Shown here in pieces: positions 15,601 to 24,041 of a stretch of 64,000 nt of DNA; positions within the stretch are counted from its first letter, which is position 1, and each line of letters begins with the position of its first letter. The notes beneath the pieces are model-generated. The model ran no database searches, was not told the origin of the DNA, and was given only the letters and a program-made list of their open reading frames with translations. This DNA is from Halobacteriales archaeon YIM A00010. Its GTDB lineage: Archaea; Halobacteriota; Halobacteria; Halobacteriales; Haloarculaceae. The stretch is taken from positions 124,001 to 188,000 of the forward strand of contig JAKCFJ010000006.1 in the NCBI GenBank assembly GCA_025041175.1. Reading direction: 5' to 3'. Both the position numbers and the translations under genes were made by a program.

Positions 15601-15640
15601 CATCACTGTGCTCCGTGCCGCCTGTCTGTGTCTCACTCAT
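12629..15640 (-). CDS. VirD4/HerA-like coupling ATPase, 1003 aa
   Basis: Walker A GTTGYGKST near residue 105 and Walker B LIADEFDNLA near 350, with SVRASDDNDG-type winged-helix sequence behind the motor. The FtsK/HerA/TraD superfamily drives DNA through membrane pores. A long C-terminal extension includes a nuclease- or sensor-like stretch (RLYEISDGKDIAIEAETT, GKKCVFACKDG) and a disordered acidic/glutamine tail. There is no N-terminal membrane segment, so the coupling protein may be anchored by a neighbour. It is the last gene of the minus-strand transfer operon starting at 20735. Confidence 0.85.
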   Translation of the reverse strand: MSETQTGGTEHSDDNESWPFRYRIDNVDRVQGAPVKAHGIDTDSDLPDDADRDVVFAAERARKMMEHGCWDDDAPIWLGIGTRRGRDVKIDQRSMFRHVACFGTTGYGKSTFLKNVFRQIAELDAGGCFIDPGGDDSEELLEILPERRRDDVVWIEPGSTRGRVSGFNFLNPSISPDSPQFDQAVESLVADFRHMLGASQGWGPRMDGVTASLVRASAQSKYEFTPADLFYIVESPENARRFAETVRAAGLNLLADSADKIADVAEQDSNALEPLWRRFKDWVESPVARQFMSLRNSPIDLVEAVENNKLIIVRMGREDRDLKQMIGTAVFRRIWSVIRARAELDRSERSPFYLIADEFDNLATQDGAIDQMLSESRKYRLSLFLSCQYPNQIQSVLPALAANCDTWVSFSPGSPKDSRLVAKNIGMDPETLKRDVPFHAWMTLDLPDQQQASEPFRMYSLPEYPPLLTRAERDELIEEKLREHGVPTQTAEEIRDAVLIRDGEGALERSGAVDIDIGDTDQLLADSILEALFVCSVRASDDNDGTRLVTVDRVHEEFETRTDIELSDAKFSNQIEQMYGEYVEPRREGTEKVSLTAAGRNKLFQQDTGSAENAGGPAHRYILRESLKTFLVLGADASLPSQEGEELPDGVADLPINPLAEATSDAEYQRLKEKCETEYSRLYEISDGKDIAIEAETTTLQKPKQTLTNLRKAVEQGKKCVFACKDGSYNPEDFDDPDAIPSHNSLFEYWARRGERVIYHTEGRSTDINTDYGTLTFVSEASVDEEGNVGDRIFYNLSKEMKLEPGVGVLRPKTTKSLQWRERDSGEIVLEDKGGQGTVRARFEDYEAVFTADGEAFPAYYERTADGYEVHVDGEQRTYQTKGELKQDWKPIRPPFIPEREFVDASGETRRPTEDDFMFVVFPDDNNDEFDSPQIYEKGEIRPLIPNTSASDPECTEDTTSDEQPNATSEQQEHDAADSSPNEESEQEQQSTEKGGSTDYVLR

Positions 15641-15662
15641 GATAGATAGGTGCTCCTAGTAG

Positions 15663-16844
15663 CTAGTCTTCAGCCGTCCGTGGACTGTGGTTAGGTTCCT
15701 GTACAGTAGCGTCAACGTCAACGTCGGTCGGTGGTTCGAACTGGTCGCTCACGCCGGGGGCACCCGCACCGCTTTCCATGCGCTCCCAGTCAAGCAAGGG
15801 GGCATTGATGTCTCGATTCGAGAGGTGGACAAGCGCCGCAAGCTCCTCGAAGGTTAACACCGACTTGGGACCGAATATTCCCCGTTTGACCCAGCTTTGT
15901 GACGCAAGATCGCGGCTGGCTGTCTGTACGAGACCTTTGGCAAGCAGCTCACCGGACAAATGCTCTGGCACGAATCGTTGTTCCGTCGCTGAGTATGCGA
16001 ACGATTCAAACGCACCAACAAGATCTCCGATCCGTTCTCGAACGGCTTGTTTAGTCGGGGCTGTCGCCACCACACGGATCGCCGTCTGAAACGAGGGTTT
16101 CCCACGCTGTGCCTGCATGTCCATCGCAGTCAATCGATCGGAGCGTACTGCCTCGACGATCCGTGGATTCACCTCTCCTTTGACCGTTCCCTCCTCTCGC
16201 CGTTCCGCGATATCTCCGACACTGGATCCATGCCATGATCCCCACACCCCGCGTCGAGTCCACCCGCTATCGACGGGAGTGAAGGCAATCTGAACGAGCG
16301 CACGGGTCTCATCAGGACCGGCCAGCGCACTCGCTAAGGCCGTGTATGGGTCTTCATCCAAGGGATCAAGTGTCGCTTCCGGATGACGGATCGGAAATGC
16401 ACAGTCCTGCTGAAGACGGAAGTGTGCGCTGGCAACGTACTCATCCGGGTGCAACTCAAGAAACGTCTGGTCTGGCGAATGGACCGTCGAGTGTTCATAA
16501 CGCGAGCTTAGCACCTGCTCAAAGCGGTTCGGAGACGGGGTGCAATATCGCTGGTAAATCTGTCCGTCAGAAAACCACAACTCCATCGTTTCAACCGCCT
16601 GCTTTCCCGTCTGATCCACACTCTCGGCGCGATAGAGATCACGAGTAAACTCGACAGCTGTGTCGAAGCCATCGCTTCCACTGAACGGGCGGATATGCAC
16701 GAGCGCGCGCTCATCTGTATCAAGCTCGTCCGGCGTAGCAGTGGGGATGATCTCCTCGGTCGCATCGGTCACACGGTGGTGCAGCTTCTCAGTGATGGGT
16801 TCGACGGGGAATTCACTGCCAAAGAGACTGCTGAACAGGCCCAC
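15663..16844 (-). CDS. Transfer-operon protein of unknown family, 393 aa
   Basis: No recognised motif. An amphipathic N-terminus (MGLFSSLFGSEFP) may touch the membrane. The rest resembles the non-ATPase front half of VirD4/HerA-type proteins in haloarchaeal transfer clusters (WTRRGVWGSWHGSSVGDIAE; ERIGDLVGAFESFAY). It sits between the small 92-aa gene (one-base contact at 16844) and the VirD4-like gene (22-base gap). I infer it forms a complex with the coupling ATPase. Confidence 0.6.
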   Translation of the reverse strand: MGLFSSLFGSEFPVEPITEKLHHRVTDATEEIIPTATPDELDTDERALVHIRPFSGSDGFDTAVEFTRDLYRAESVDQTGKQAVETMELWFSDGQIYQRYCTPSPNRFEQVLSSRYEHSTVHSPDQTFLELHPDEYVASAHFRLQQDCAFPIRHPEATLDPLDEDPYTALASALAGPDETRALVQIAFTPVDSGWTRRGVWGSWHGSSVGDIAERREEGTVKGEVNPRIVEAVRSDRLTAMDMQAQRGKPSFQTAIRVVATAPTKQAVRERIGDLVGAFESFAYSATEQRFVPEHLSGELLAKGLVQTASRDLASQSWVKRGIFGPKSVLTFEELAALVHLSNRDINAPLLDWERMESGAGAPGVSDQFEPPTDVDVDATVQEPNHSPRTAED

Positions 16845-17122
16845 TATGTATCACCTCCTGCTGGTGACTCTGCGTTACTCATAGCGTCGAGTGGATTGAT
16901 CCACACAACGTCGTCAGTCTGACCAGTCGCTTCGTGGGCTAGATCGGTGACGATCTTCTCCCTTTTGTCGTCGTGGGCACGGAGCCACGAGTCCCACCAC
17001 GAGGAGAGTATCGCGGTCCTTCCGATCCCAGTGAAGCCGACAATACAGCCCTCCTCGGCCACTTTGTCGGCTGTGAACGGGCCGTCGATGACAAGCCGAT
17101 CGTCAGATGTGTCTTCAGTCAT
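16844..17122 (-). CDS. Small transfer-operon protein with degenerate P-loop, 92 aa
   Basis: Contains CIVGFTGIGRTAILSSWWDS, which looks like a Walker A loop whose lysine has been replaced by arginine, then DDVVWINPLDAMSN. It reads like a detached, inactive piece of a VirD4-type ATPase. The start overlaps the VirB4 stop by four bases, and the end meets the start of the 393-aa gene. Function unknown. Confidence 0.55.
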   Translation of the reverse strand: MTEDTSDDRLVIDGPFTADKVAEEGCIVGFTGIGRTAILSSWWDSWLRAHDDKREKIVTDLAHEATGQTDDVVWINPLDAMSNAESPAGGDT

Positions 17123-19587
17123 GATTGTCTGTTATGAGTCATGTCGAGATTCGCTGCTGCGTCGGGATCGATCACCGGCACTTCCTCGGGTAACGCCTCA
17201 ACGCGGAGCGGGAACTTCCCCTCATCTTCGACCGATAACAGTGCCTGCGAGTACCCCGCGTGAGTCTGTCCCGCTGTCGCGTTAGTGATGTAGTTGACTT
17301 CCCGCTGGGTGAGATCGAGACTTTCAGCTTGCTCAGCTGTGACCTCCTTGAGTCGGTGAAGGAACTTGATCGTGCAGTTGTCGATGATCGCTTTGGCGTC
17401 CTCGCGCTCGTAGAACTCATCAAGCGTCTGGGTGATGAACTGGATCGAAAGGTCGTGATGGCGCGAGAATCGCGTTCCTTGCTCCAACCATGTCAGGCTC
17501 TCGCTGTTCTTGATTAGCCGCCACGCCTCATCGATCGGAAGAATGACGCGCTTGTCGGTTGTTTTCGCCCTCTCGTAGATCGTGTTGAACAATACTTTCG
17601 TCATCAACGATGTCTGGCTATCGGTGTCGTTCGCCTCAAGGTCGAGGTACACTACGTTCGAGCCGGAGATATCGATCTCCGTCGGTTGGCCTAAGTGACC
17701 CAGCGGCCCCCCAGGGCGGAACGGTTGGAGCGCGATTTTCAGCCCTGTTGCATGACCCTGCCAGTTCTTGACTTCCTCGTCGGGGATCTCGAATGCCGCT
17801 GCATCCGTACTCGAACTCTCAACGCCACCATCGGTTGCCGCTGCGTCTGGTGCATCCGATGAAAGGAACGCAGCAGGCGTCACCGCTTGGTCACACCACG
17901 TGGCAGCATCAGACGGTGGCACATCCGCTGCATGAGCCACCGTGTTCGGATCCGTCTCGGCAATATCCCCGAGTGTGGTGATGTCAGCTTCCTTCAGTCG
18001 ATCGGCTTCCTCCTTCGTGATGTCTGGCAACTCTGTCACAGACGCCTGTTCGGGCGCACTCGTGGCTGTGACTCGATGCCGCTCGACATCGAGACCCGGT
18101 AGATCGTCCACCACGTCGGGCGTGATTTGCATCCCAGTGTTTGAGAGATGGATATACGGCTCAGGGTTGCGGCTGATCGCGCCTAGAATAGACCGCACAT
18201 CAGGGATTGTCGGGCTCTGATTGGAGTGGGTTGCTGGATCGTTCGTGATCCCATATAATGCGTAGGTGAGATCGAGCGCAAAGGCAAGAATCGCCCGCCG
18301 TTCGGTCGTATAGCTGCTATCTCCTCCCGACGACGCATTCATTGCGAAGTAACTATCGAACATATCTAGCGCCGACGAGCGCGCTTGCTGGAATGGATCG
18401 TAGTCACCATCCATCTCCGCACGGACATGATCCGGTATGGCCTCGATTTCGAGCGGATTAATAGAGCAACTACCATCGACCGGGATGCGATCTCCGTCTA
18501 ACGCATCAACGAGGTGGTCGAAACCACCCCGTGGATCGATGATGATCACGATCGTCCCGGGATCGCGGGCGACGCGACGAAGCAGATTTAGTTTCGTGTT
18601 GAACGATTTTCCCGCGCCAAGCGTCCCTGCCACGATGGCGTTATAACTGGAGCGGGAAAACCGGTCCATCACGATCGGCGCGTCGGTGAGAGCGTGGTAG
18701 CCCATGAGCACGCCCTCCTCTTCAATGAGCGAGGTGGTCGAAAACGGGAACATTGTCCCAACTGCGCCTCCGAGCATCGTTTTGGTGCGGTTCACTCGGT
18801 CGAGATCGAGCGGACTTCCAGACACCAACCCCTCCTGCTGTCGGTAATCTGCTGGTTTAACGGTCAACCGGCGGGTTTTAAGCTTCGTTTCGATATCATT
18901 GGCCGCCTCTTCCAGCCGATCGGGATCGTCACCGCGCAAGATGACATACACTCCAACATCGAAGGCTTCGTCCTGTCCTGTCGAGAGGAGATCGTAGACA
19001 TCCTCGTGGGCCTCAAGTCGCCGCGTCGTGTCCCGTAGTGTCACATCACTGGTCTCGCTTTTCTGAGCGACTCGTACCTGTAAGTCCTCGATAGCAGATT
19101 TGAGTCGACCGATCGCATTAAGCCGGTCGTGATCCTTGATATGAATCGACACGTCGACATTTACGTGGTCGGCATCTGCAAATAGCCGTTCAAACATCTT
19201 GGGACGCGCGTATTCTGGATAGCCTTCAATATAGAGGACCTTCGCAAATATATCGCTCGTCTGGGCGTCTGTCGGCGCGATGCGGAGACTCGCAGGCGCG
19301 ATGAGATCTGCGGCGTACTTCCGCAACGACCGTGGGTCCTCGGTTGCCTTCGGTTCGGCGTCATCATCCTCCTTGGACAAGTCCTCTGGGTCAATCTGCT
19401 CAATCACCGCTTGCGCCTGTGTCGACGACACATTGGCGGCTGACGCAACCTCATCGACAACCTCATCGCTGGCTATGTTGGGAGTTTCCTCATTAGCTTC
19501 TGATCGCTTGAGGATCGCTGCTGCTGTCTCTTTGATGTAATCGATTCGTCTGGGGTCATGGTCCGTCTCGGTGGTATCGCTGCTCAT
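17119..19587 (-). CDS. virB4: VirB4/TraC-type secretion ATPase with internal helix-hairpin-helix insert, 822 aa
   Basis: An N-terminal CagE/TrbE-like region precedes Walker A GTLGAGKSF near residue 330. DPRGGFDHLVDAL and Walker B VILPIDEAWRLI (about 680) and SIQFITQTLDEF complete the motor. Between the two ATPase halves, about 495-570, is a helix-hairpin-helix module (LPDITKEEADRLKEADITTL then GDIAETDPNTVAHAADVP), unusual for the family. VirB4 powers pilus assembly and substrate transfer at the membrane. The first 70 residues are an acidic helical extension. The gene follows the VirB3/PrgI-like gene by 17 bases. Confidence 0.85.
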   Translation of the reverse strand: MSSDTTETDHDPRRIDYIKETAAAILKRSEANEETPNIASDEVVDEVASAANVSSTQAQAVIEQIDPEDLSKEDDDAEPKATEDPRSLRKYAADLIAPASLRIAPTDAQTSDIFAKVLYIEGYPEYARPKMFERLFADADHVNVDVSIHIKDHDRLNAIGRLKSAIEDLQVRVAQKSETSDVTLRDTTRRLEAHEDVYDLLSTGQDEAFDVGVYVILRGDDPDRLEEAANDIETKLKTRRLTVKPADYRQQEGLVSGSPLDLDRVNRTKTMLGGAVGTMFPFSTTSLIEEEGVLMGYHALTDAPIVMDRFSRSSYNAIVAGTLGAGKSFNTKLNLLRRVARDPGTIVIIIDPRGGFDHLVDALDGDRIPVDGSCSINPLEIEAIPDHVRAEMDGDYDPFQQARSSALDMFDSYFAMNASSGGDSSYTTERRAILAFALDLTYALYGITNDPATHSNQSPTIPDVRSILGAISRNPEPYIHLSNTGMQITPDVVDDLPGLDVERHRVTATSAPEQASVTELPDITKEEADRLKEADITTLGDIAETDPNTVAHAADVPPSDAATWCDQAVTPAAFLSSDAPDAAATDGGVESSSTDAAAFEIPDEEVKNWQGHATGLKIALQPFRPGGPLGHLGQPTEIDISGSNVVYLDLEANDTDSQTSLMTKVLFNTIYERAKTTDKRVILPIDEAWRLIKNSESLTWLEQGTRFSRHHDLSIQFITQTLDEFYEREDAKAIIDNCTIKFLHRLKEVTAEQAESLDLTQREVNYITNATAGQTHAGYSQALLSVEDEGKFPLRVEALPEEVPVIDPDAAANLDMTHNRQS

Positions 19588-19604
19588 TGTGAAACCTCCA
19601 TAGA

Positions 19605-20735
19605 TCAGCGCGTCTCATTCGCTATGCCGCCATCGGTGGCAACAGAGTGTGACGTGGGGCGATCACGAGACATCGACTCACGTGGATCACGCTCGGTATC
19701 ACGCTGAACGATCGGAATACCATGATACCGCTGGCTGGCAGGGACATCGCCAGCATTCTGCGTTGGTTCTCCCGTCCAAAACTCCTCTAACAAATCCGTT
19801 AGTCGGCTCGCTGTGGCCGGTTCAGGACGACAGCCAGGGAGTTCAGAGACGCCACGACGGATACTCTGGAGTCGGTTGGTCAGCTCCCGCTGCTGGAGAA
19901 CGAGAAGTTCGCCCTCGGACAAATCGCTACGTGACGCTCCGATAATTTCACATACTTCCCCGAGTACTGGTATATCTCGTAACGCGTCTAGAATGCCCTG
20001 ATCAGAGAGATAAACCTCCATCTCCTCCACTGCCACGATCATGTAGTATTCACGAATACTCGTCTGGCGACGCTCAAACTCAGTGGGTAACGACTCTCGG
20101 TAGGCATTGACCACGCTGCGCAAGCGGTCGTTGTCCCGGACGTCCGGATCGTCTAACCGATCTCGGTACGGCGCGACAATCTGACTCGCGTCCACTGGGC
20201 GTGCCGTCGAGTAGAGCTGTACGTCGAACGAGATGCTCCGCAGAAAATCGGCGAGGTCGTCTGATGCGGTCTCCCAGTCGGAGGCGTCTGCGAGGGCCAT
20301 GTTCGCTGGCTGCACCCGCACAGCTCCAACGAGCGCCCCGTCAGCGCGCTCGATCGAATCCCATCGTGGGAGCACTGATTCGATATTCGTAAGCGTGCGT
20401 GCTGCGTCTGGCGGACTCTCGCTGTCGTGTGGTAGCATAATGGTTTCCCCTTTCAAATCTGTGATCTGGTAGTTTACAACGTCAATCAGCCATGCGTGCG
20501 CAACTCGATGAGATGGCGCATACCAGATCACTCCGATCGTTCCGACCATCACAAGCATTCCAAGCACAATCCCGGTTAATTCCCATCCAGGAGGAGCTAT
20601 CCCGGCAAACAACGTGGCAAGCAGGAACCCCGGGAGTAGCAATTTCAGGTCAGTGGCCGTGTACTCAGTACTGAGAATCGTCTCTTCTTCGCCAAGCTGA
20701 TCGAGAATGCGCCGGGTTGTCGGCCGCTGACTCAT
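19605..20735 (-). CDS. VirB3/PrgI-like membrane protein fused to a VirB4 N-terminal-like domain, 376 aa
   Basis: Two hydrophobic segments at about 31-50 and 53-72 follow a short cytoplasmic N-terminus, as in PrgI/VirB3. The remainder (LTNIESVLPRWDSIERADGA then LVGAVRVQPANMALAD) looks like the N-terminal domain of VirB4. It is the first gene of the minus-strand transfer operon, and its promoter holds operator site A. The C-terminal 60 residues are disordered and acidic. Fusion of VirB3 and VirB4 parts is known in bacterial systems. Confidence 0.7.
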   Translation of the reverse strand: MSQRPTTRRILDQLGEEETILSTEYTATDLKLLLPGFLLATLFAGIAPPGWELTGIVLGMLVMVGTIGVIWYAPSHRVAHAWLIDVVNYQITDLKGETIMLPHDSESPPDAARTLTNIESVLPRWDSIERADGALVGAVRVQPANMALADASDWETASDDLADFLRSISFDVQLYSTARPVDASQIVAPYRDRLDDPDVRDNDRLRSVVNAYRESLPTEFERRQTSIREYYMIVAVEEMEVYLSDQGILDALRDIPVLGEVCEIIGASRSDLSEGELLVLQQRELTNRLQSIRRGVSELPGCRPEPATASRLTDLLEEFWTGEPTQNAGDVPASQRYHGIPIVQRDTERDPRESMSRDRPTSHSVATDGGIANETR

Positions 20736-20760
20736 ACCCAGGTCTGATCGATCCTCGGAA

Positions 20761-20801
20761 TTAAATATGTGTAATGTATTAGATTATTCGATTACTGTAT
20801 T
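20761..20801 (-). promoter_or_regulatory. Transfer-regulon operator/promoter, site A
   Basis: On the minus strand this reads AATACAGTAATCGAATAATC and ends ACACATATTTAA. The 41 bases are identical to site D (21709-21749). The ACATATTTAA end is a plausible TATA box about 26-30 bases from the ATG at 20735. Confidence 0.75.
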
Positions 20802-20831
20802 GTGTTCTCATTAGAACGGCATCAGGAACTG

Positions 20832-20862
20832 AATACAGTAATCGGAAAATACAATACATCAC
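20832..20862 (+). promoter_or_regulatory. Transfer-regulon operator, site B
   Basis: AATACAGTAATCGGAAAATA then CAATACATCAC, a variant of the shared operator, 36 bases before the AbrB-like gene at 20898. Confidence 0.65.
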
Positions 20863-20897
20863 TAGGTACTAAGTAGATACATCGAGTTTAGTTGACT

Positions 20898-21389
20898 ATG
20901 GCTCAAAGTGAATCACTTCCGATTCATCCCTCCGTTGTCGAGCAATGCTGCGGGAGGTACTCTATTAACAAACAAGGACATTCTCTGACTGTAACAGTCC
21001 CACGAAGCGTACAGTTGTTGGCCGAGTCGGTCATTATGCGAAAGGGAGTATACGATGGACATCTCGTCTACTTGAAAGCGGTCCCAGTCGACGGTGTGCT
21101 CGATGGACGACTGGGCACTCGACCAACGGAAACTGAGGAACAGGTCGAGGAAGAGCGGATTGACATCTATTCGGTTCGTTCAAAGGGTGCTGATAAACTC
21201 CTCACAATCCCAGCAAGCGACACGAGCCGATATCCAGCAAAGAGCAAACCAATGGTCGTGTACGCGCGAAGCCAAGACGGCCTAGCCTATCTGAAAGTGA
21301 TTCCCGAAGCACTCGTGAACTCCGAATCGGATGTATCGATCACCACCTCGGCCCTTGTCGCAGCTGAGGACTCGCAGTCTGTTGTCTAA
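20898..21389 (+). CDS. Tandem AbrB/SpoVT-like regulator, 163 aa
   Basis: Two swapped-hairpin beta modules: residues about 20-65 (SINKQGHSLTVTVPRSVQLL) and 95-145 (SVRSKGADKLLTIPASDTSR), each ending in a YLK(A/V)(V/I)P strand. Proteins of this kind bind DNA as dimers or act as antitoxins. ATG 20898 is chosen over TTG 20892. It lies between the two arms of the transfer regulon and carries site B in its own promoter, so autoregulation is likely. Confidence 0.7.
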   Translation: MAQSESLPIHPSVVEQCCGRYSINKQGHSLTVTVPRSVQLLAESVIMRKGVYDGHLVYLKAVPVDGVLDGRLGTRPTETEEQVEEERIDIYSVRSKGADKLLTIPASDTSRYPAKSKPMVVYARSQDGLAYLKVIPEALVNSESDVSITTSALVAAEDSQSVV

Positions 21390-21408
21390 CGTATTCATGA
21401 TATATTTC

Positions 21409-21612
21409 TTATTTCTCGTCTGTCTCACAGGTACCTGCTAAAGAACAGGGCACCCCTCCCTGTTCTTTATAGTCGAGATAAAATTGCACAAGGTACCGAA
21501 ACAAATCCGTATCCGTGTTAAAGGCTGTTAACTCCTCGTTCAACTCATCGTATGCCTCTTGAGGAAGACGGACTGTCACCTGCTTCCGATCGCGTTGCCG
21601 GTCGCTAGTCAT
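21409..21612 (-). CDS. Ribbon-helix-helix (CopG/Arc-like) regulator, 67 aa
   Basis: RKQVTVRLPQEAYDELNEEL is the classic beta-strand plus helix 1 of RHH proteins, followed by a second helix (DLFRYLVQFYLDYKE) and a short CSLAGTC tail with two cysteines. ATG 21612 removes an upstream extension that would overlap operator site C. It converges on the AbrB-like gene. It is a good candidate for binding the shared operator. Confidence 0.75.
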   Translation of the reverse strand: MTSDRQRDRKQVTVRLPQEAYDELNEELTAFNTDTDLFRYLVQFYLDYKEQGGVPCSLAGTCETDEK

Positions 21613-21647
21613 AATAACGCTGCTTGTCTCGGGAAAGAAAAACATAT

Positions 21648-21678
21648 GTGATGTATTGAGTTTTTCCATTACAGTATT
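21648..21678 (-). promoter_or_regulatory. Transfer-regulon operator, site C
   Basis: The minus strand reads AATACTGTAATGGAAAAACT then CAATACATCAC, 36 bases before the RHH start at 21612. It is the fifth-best match, with the two outer half-sites (AATACnGTAAT, CAATACATCAC) kept. Confidence 0.6.
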
Positions 21679-21708
21679 CTATTCGTGATACTATCCTGAT
21701 GGGAACAC

Positions 21709-21750
21709 AATACAGTAATCGAATAATCTAATACATTACACATATTTAAT
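21709..21750 (+). promoter_or_regulatory. Transfer-regulon operator/promoter, site D
   Basis: AATACAGTAATCGAATAATC ... ACATTACACATATTTAAT, identical over 41 bases to site A. The terminal ACATATTTAA forms a likely TATA box about 25-30 bases before the start at 21774. Confidence 0.75.
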
Positions 21751-21773
21751 TCTGAGGACAGCCATCCGTGACT

Positions 21774-22220
21774 ATGGACGAAACAACGCCCTCGACCAAC
21801 ACGGAGGAAGCAAACGATCGGGCGATGATGGATACGCTGCGCCTACGTAAGAGCCTGATCGCTGGCTATGCGCTTCTCGCCGGACAATATCTCATCCATC
21901 CTGTGGTGGCACAAGACGGTGGTAATGGGGGATCGGTTGGGAGTGAGATCTGCGGGACACCTATCGCAGAGACGATCAATGCCTTAGCACCGCTTACGCT
22001 AGCGGTTGTGATTTTCGGTGGAGGGATCTTGTGCTATATTCTACACGCCTATGCAGGATTTAAAAAGGATCCACAGAAGGTCAAGGACGTTAAGGACTGG
22101 CGCAATCGAGCTGGCTTCACAGCCATCACGGCACCTCTCGTGGGGAAATTCATTGAAATTGCCCTCGCGGCGACTGGGCTGGGGTTGGCGAGTTGTATCG
22201 ACATCATTCCGATGTTCTGA
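21774..22220 (+). CDS. VirB2/TrbC-like small membrane protein (candidate pilin), 148 aa
   Basis: The first hydrophobic segment (LIAGYALLAGQYLIHPVVAQ) looks like a signal peptide ending in A-Q. Two further segments follow, LAPLTLAVVIFGGGILCYIL and a GKFIEIALAATGLGLASCID stretch. Size and topology suit VirB2-type pilins or other small transfer-channel subunits. Two cysteines (EICGT and ASCID) could pair. It starts the plus-strand transfer operon under site D; GTG 21768 is an alternative start. Confidence 0.6.
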   Translation: MDETTPSTNTEEANDRAMMDTLRLRKSLIAGYALLAGQYLIHPVVAQDGGNGGSVGSEICGTPIAETINALAPLTLAVVIFGGGILCYILHAYAGFKKDPQKVKDVKDWRNRAGFTAITAPLVGKFIEIALAATGLGLASCIDIIPMF

Positions 22221-22232
22221 TCTAGGGGTGCT

Positions 22233-24017
22233 TTGACTTTGATAACACATCGTACGTCCCGCCTCGCAGTTGTTGTCGTGGTTCTTCTCCCTGTCCTCAT
22301 CGCCGGGGCCACCGTCGTCAGTGCACAAGAGGGTGGAGACGATAAGGTCACTGTCGACAACGAGTGTTCCTCTGGTGGGTGGTTCGAGAAGAAGACCTGT
22401 GAAATGATGAATTCAGGTGTCGGCTGGGTCCTCACTATGATTGCCAACTTCATCGGGGGAATTATTGCTTGGGTTATCGATATGATCGTCGGAACACCCG
22501 TCCCCACCCACAACGGTGGCGATCCTGCAATTATTCAGCGGCCCGACAATCAGCCATGGCAGACGGTTTACGACTCTTGGTTATCGATTGCGGTACCGAT
22601 CGGCCTTGCTGAGTGGGGATTGATGGTGCTCGGAGTCCTGTTCTCACAGGTCTACATTTCCGGCTCGGACGCGGAACTGAAACGTCGCGAACTGCAACAC
22701 CGTACCTGGAAAGTACTGCTCGGGGTGCTGGGATCGTGGGCGATCGGGGCCACTATCTTGCATATAGCAAATGCTACCACCCACGCTATCGCCCCGACAG
22801 CAGATGATGTCGCAGGTAATCTGGCCGTCTTCGCCGCCAACGGCCAGTCAGTCGTTATCGCTGCTATACTAATGTGGCTGCTCGGGGCGACGATCTTCCT
22901 ATTCATACTTCTACTGCTTCTCGCTAGAGTCGCCGTTGTGTTTACAATGATGTGGGGCTTACCGGTGCTGATCCCGCTAGCGGCCATTGATGTTGGCCCG
23001 GTCGCGCCACTATCAAAACCAGCACGCAACATCATCGACATGTTCATTCCGTTTGCTTTTCTCACGTTGCCGATGGCCCTCGTGCTGAAGGTCGGCTATT
23101 TGGTCGTAACTGGTCTCAATCAGTCTCCGCTGGTCGCCGGAGGGTTACACTTCTTCGGAGTGAATGGGATGATTCTCCTCGGCTTCTGGATCGTCGCAGC
23201 ACTCTCACCCCTGTTCGTCTTTCATCAGGCAGGCCGGATCGCTGGATATGCCGTCTTAATGGGGAGTTCATCAATCTCAGCGGATCTCCGCAACAAAGTC
23301 CAAGACGCGAAAGAAAATGTTAATTCGCGGACCCCTCCCCGCTACGACCGGGGGCCGGAAACACACGACGTATTCGAAGGAGCACCAACCAAGGACCGTT
23401 TTGGCGGAAAATTGGATGGAGCCGTACGCGAGACAGATCGACAGACAATGCTCGAGGCTGCACAAGAGCGAGAAGCACTCGAAGCCACAAATAGTAGACA
23501 TGCGCTTGGGGCTGCAAACAACGGCAGTCCTCTCGGTGCCGCAAACAATGGCAGCGAACTAGGAACGGCACACAACGGCGCACCCCTCGGAAACGGGGAG
23601 TATGGACCGAAAGCCCCGGAGGGTGCCAGTCCGCTTGGAAAAGGTAATGTGAGAACAACAGGCGCGAGCGGAGCTAGTACAACAGGAGCAACTGCATCCG
23701 GCCCAATGATCACACGCGATAACGTCGTCCAAGTCGACCATCCCCGGGATTTGCCCTCGGGACCGGGGTATCAGATTGGGATGGTAGAGGACGGTGAATT
23801 CCAACCCGTGGCAGCCCACGACGGCCTAGGGCGCGAACCGATACTTAACGGGATGTACAACAGGTTGAATTCCGGCGTAGGGAGGTTCAGCGACGAAAGA
23901 CTACTCTTGCGGTCGAACGACGACGGGGCGTTCTACGATCTCGACTCCATGACCTATCGAGAGCAATCCTACGAGGAGATGAGCCGAAATACTTCCGATG
24001 ATGTGTTAAATAGCTAA
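22233..24017 (+). CDS. VirB6/TrbL-like polytopic membrane protein, 594 aa
   Basis: A TTG start at 22233 with GGGGTG five bases upstream precedes a signal peptide (VVVVVLLPVLIAGATVVSAQ) and about seven membrane segments up to residue 345. These include conserved-looking WGLPVLIPLAAIDVGPVAPL and an IDMFIPFAFLTLPMAL segment. The rest is a hydrophilic tail with a degenerate decapeptide repeat (LGAANNGSP, LGAANNGSE, LGTAHNGAP, LGNGEYGPK, about 425-470). VirB6/TrbL proteins form the inner channel of type IV secretion. Twelve bases separate it from the pilin-like gene. Confidence 0.75.
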   Translation: MTLITHRTSRLAVVVVVLLPVLIAGATVVSAQEGGDDKVTVDNECSSGGWFEKKTCEMMNSGVGWVLTMIANFIGGIIAWVIDMIVGTPVPTHNGGDPAIIQRPDNQPWQTVYDSWLSIAVPIGLAEWGLMVLGVLFSQVYISGSDAELKRRELQHRTWKVLLGVLGSWAIGATILHIANATTHAIAPTADDVAGNLAVFAANGQSVVIAAILMWLLGATIFLFILLLLLARVAVVFTMMWGLPVLIPLAAIDVGPVAPLSKPARNIIDMFIPFAFLTLPMALVLKVGYLVVTGLNQSPLVAGGLHFFGVNGMILLGFWIVAALSPLFVFHQAGRIAGYAVLMGSSSISADLRNKVQDAKENVNSRTPPRYDRGPETHDVFEGAPTKDRFGGKLDGAVRETDRQTMLEAAQEREALEATNSRHALGAANNGSPLGAANNGSELGTAHNGAPLGNGEYGPKAPEGASPLGKGNVRTTGASGASTTGATASGPMITRDNVVQVDHPRDLPSGPGYQIGMVEDGEFQPVAAHDGLGREPILNGMYNRLNSGVGRFSDERLLLRSNDDGAFYDLDSMTYREQSYEEMSRNTSDDVLNS

Positions 24018-24041
24018 TTTAGTAGTGAAACAAACGATATA

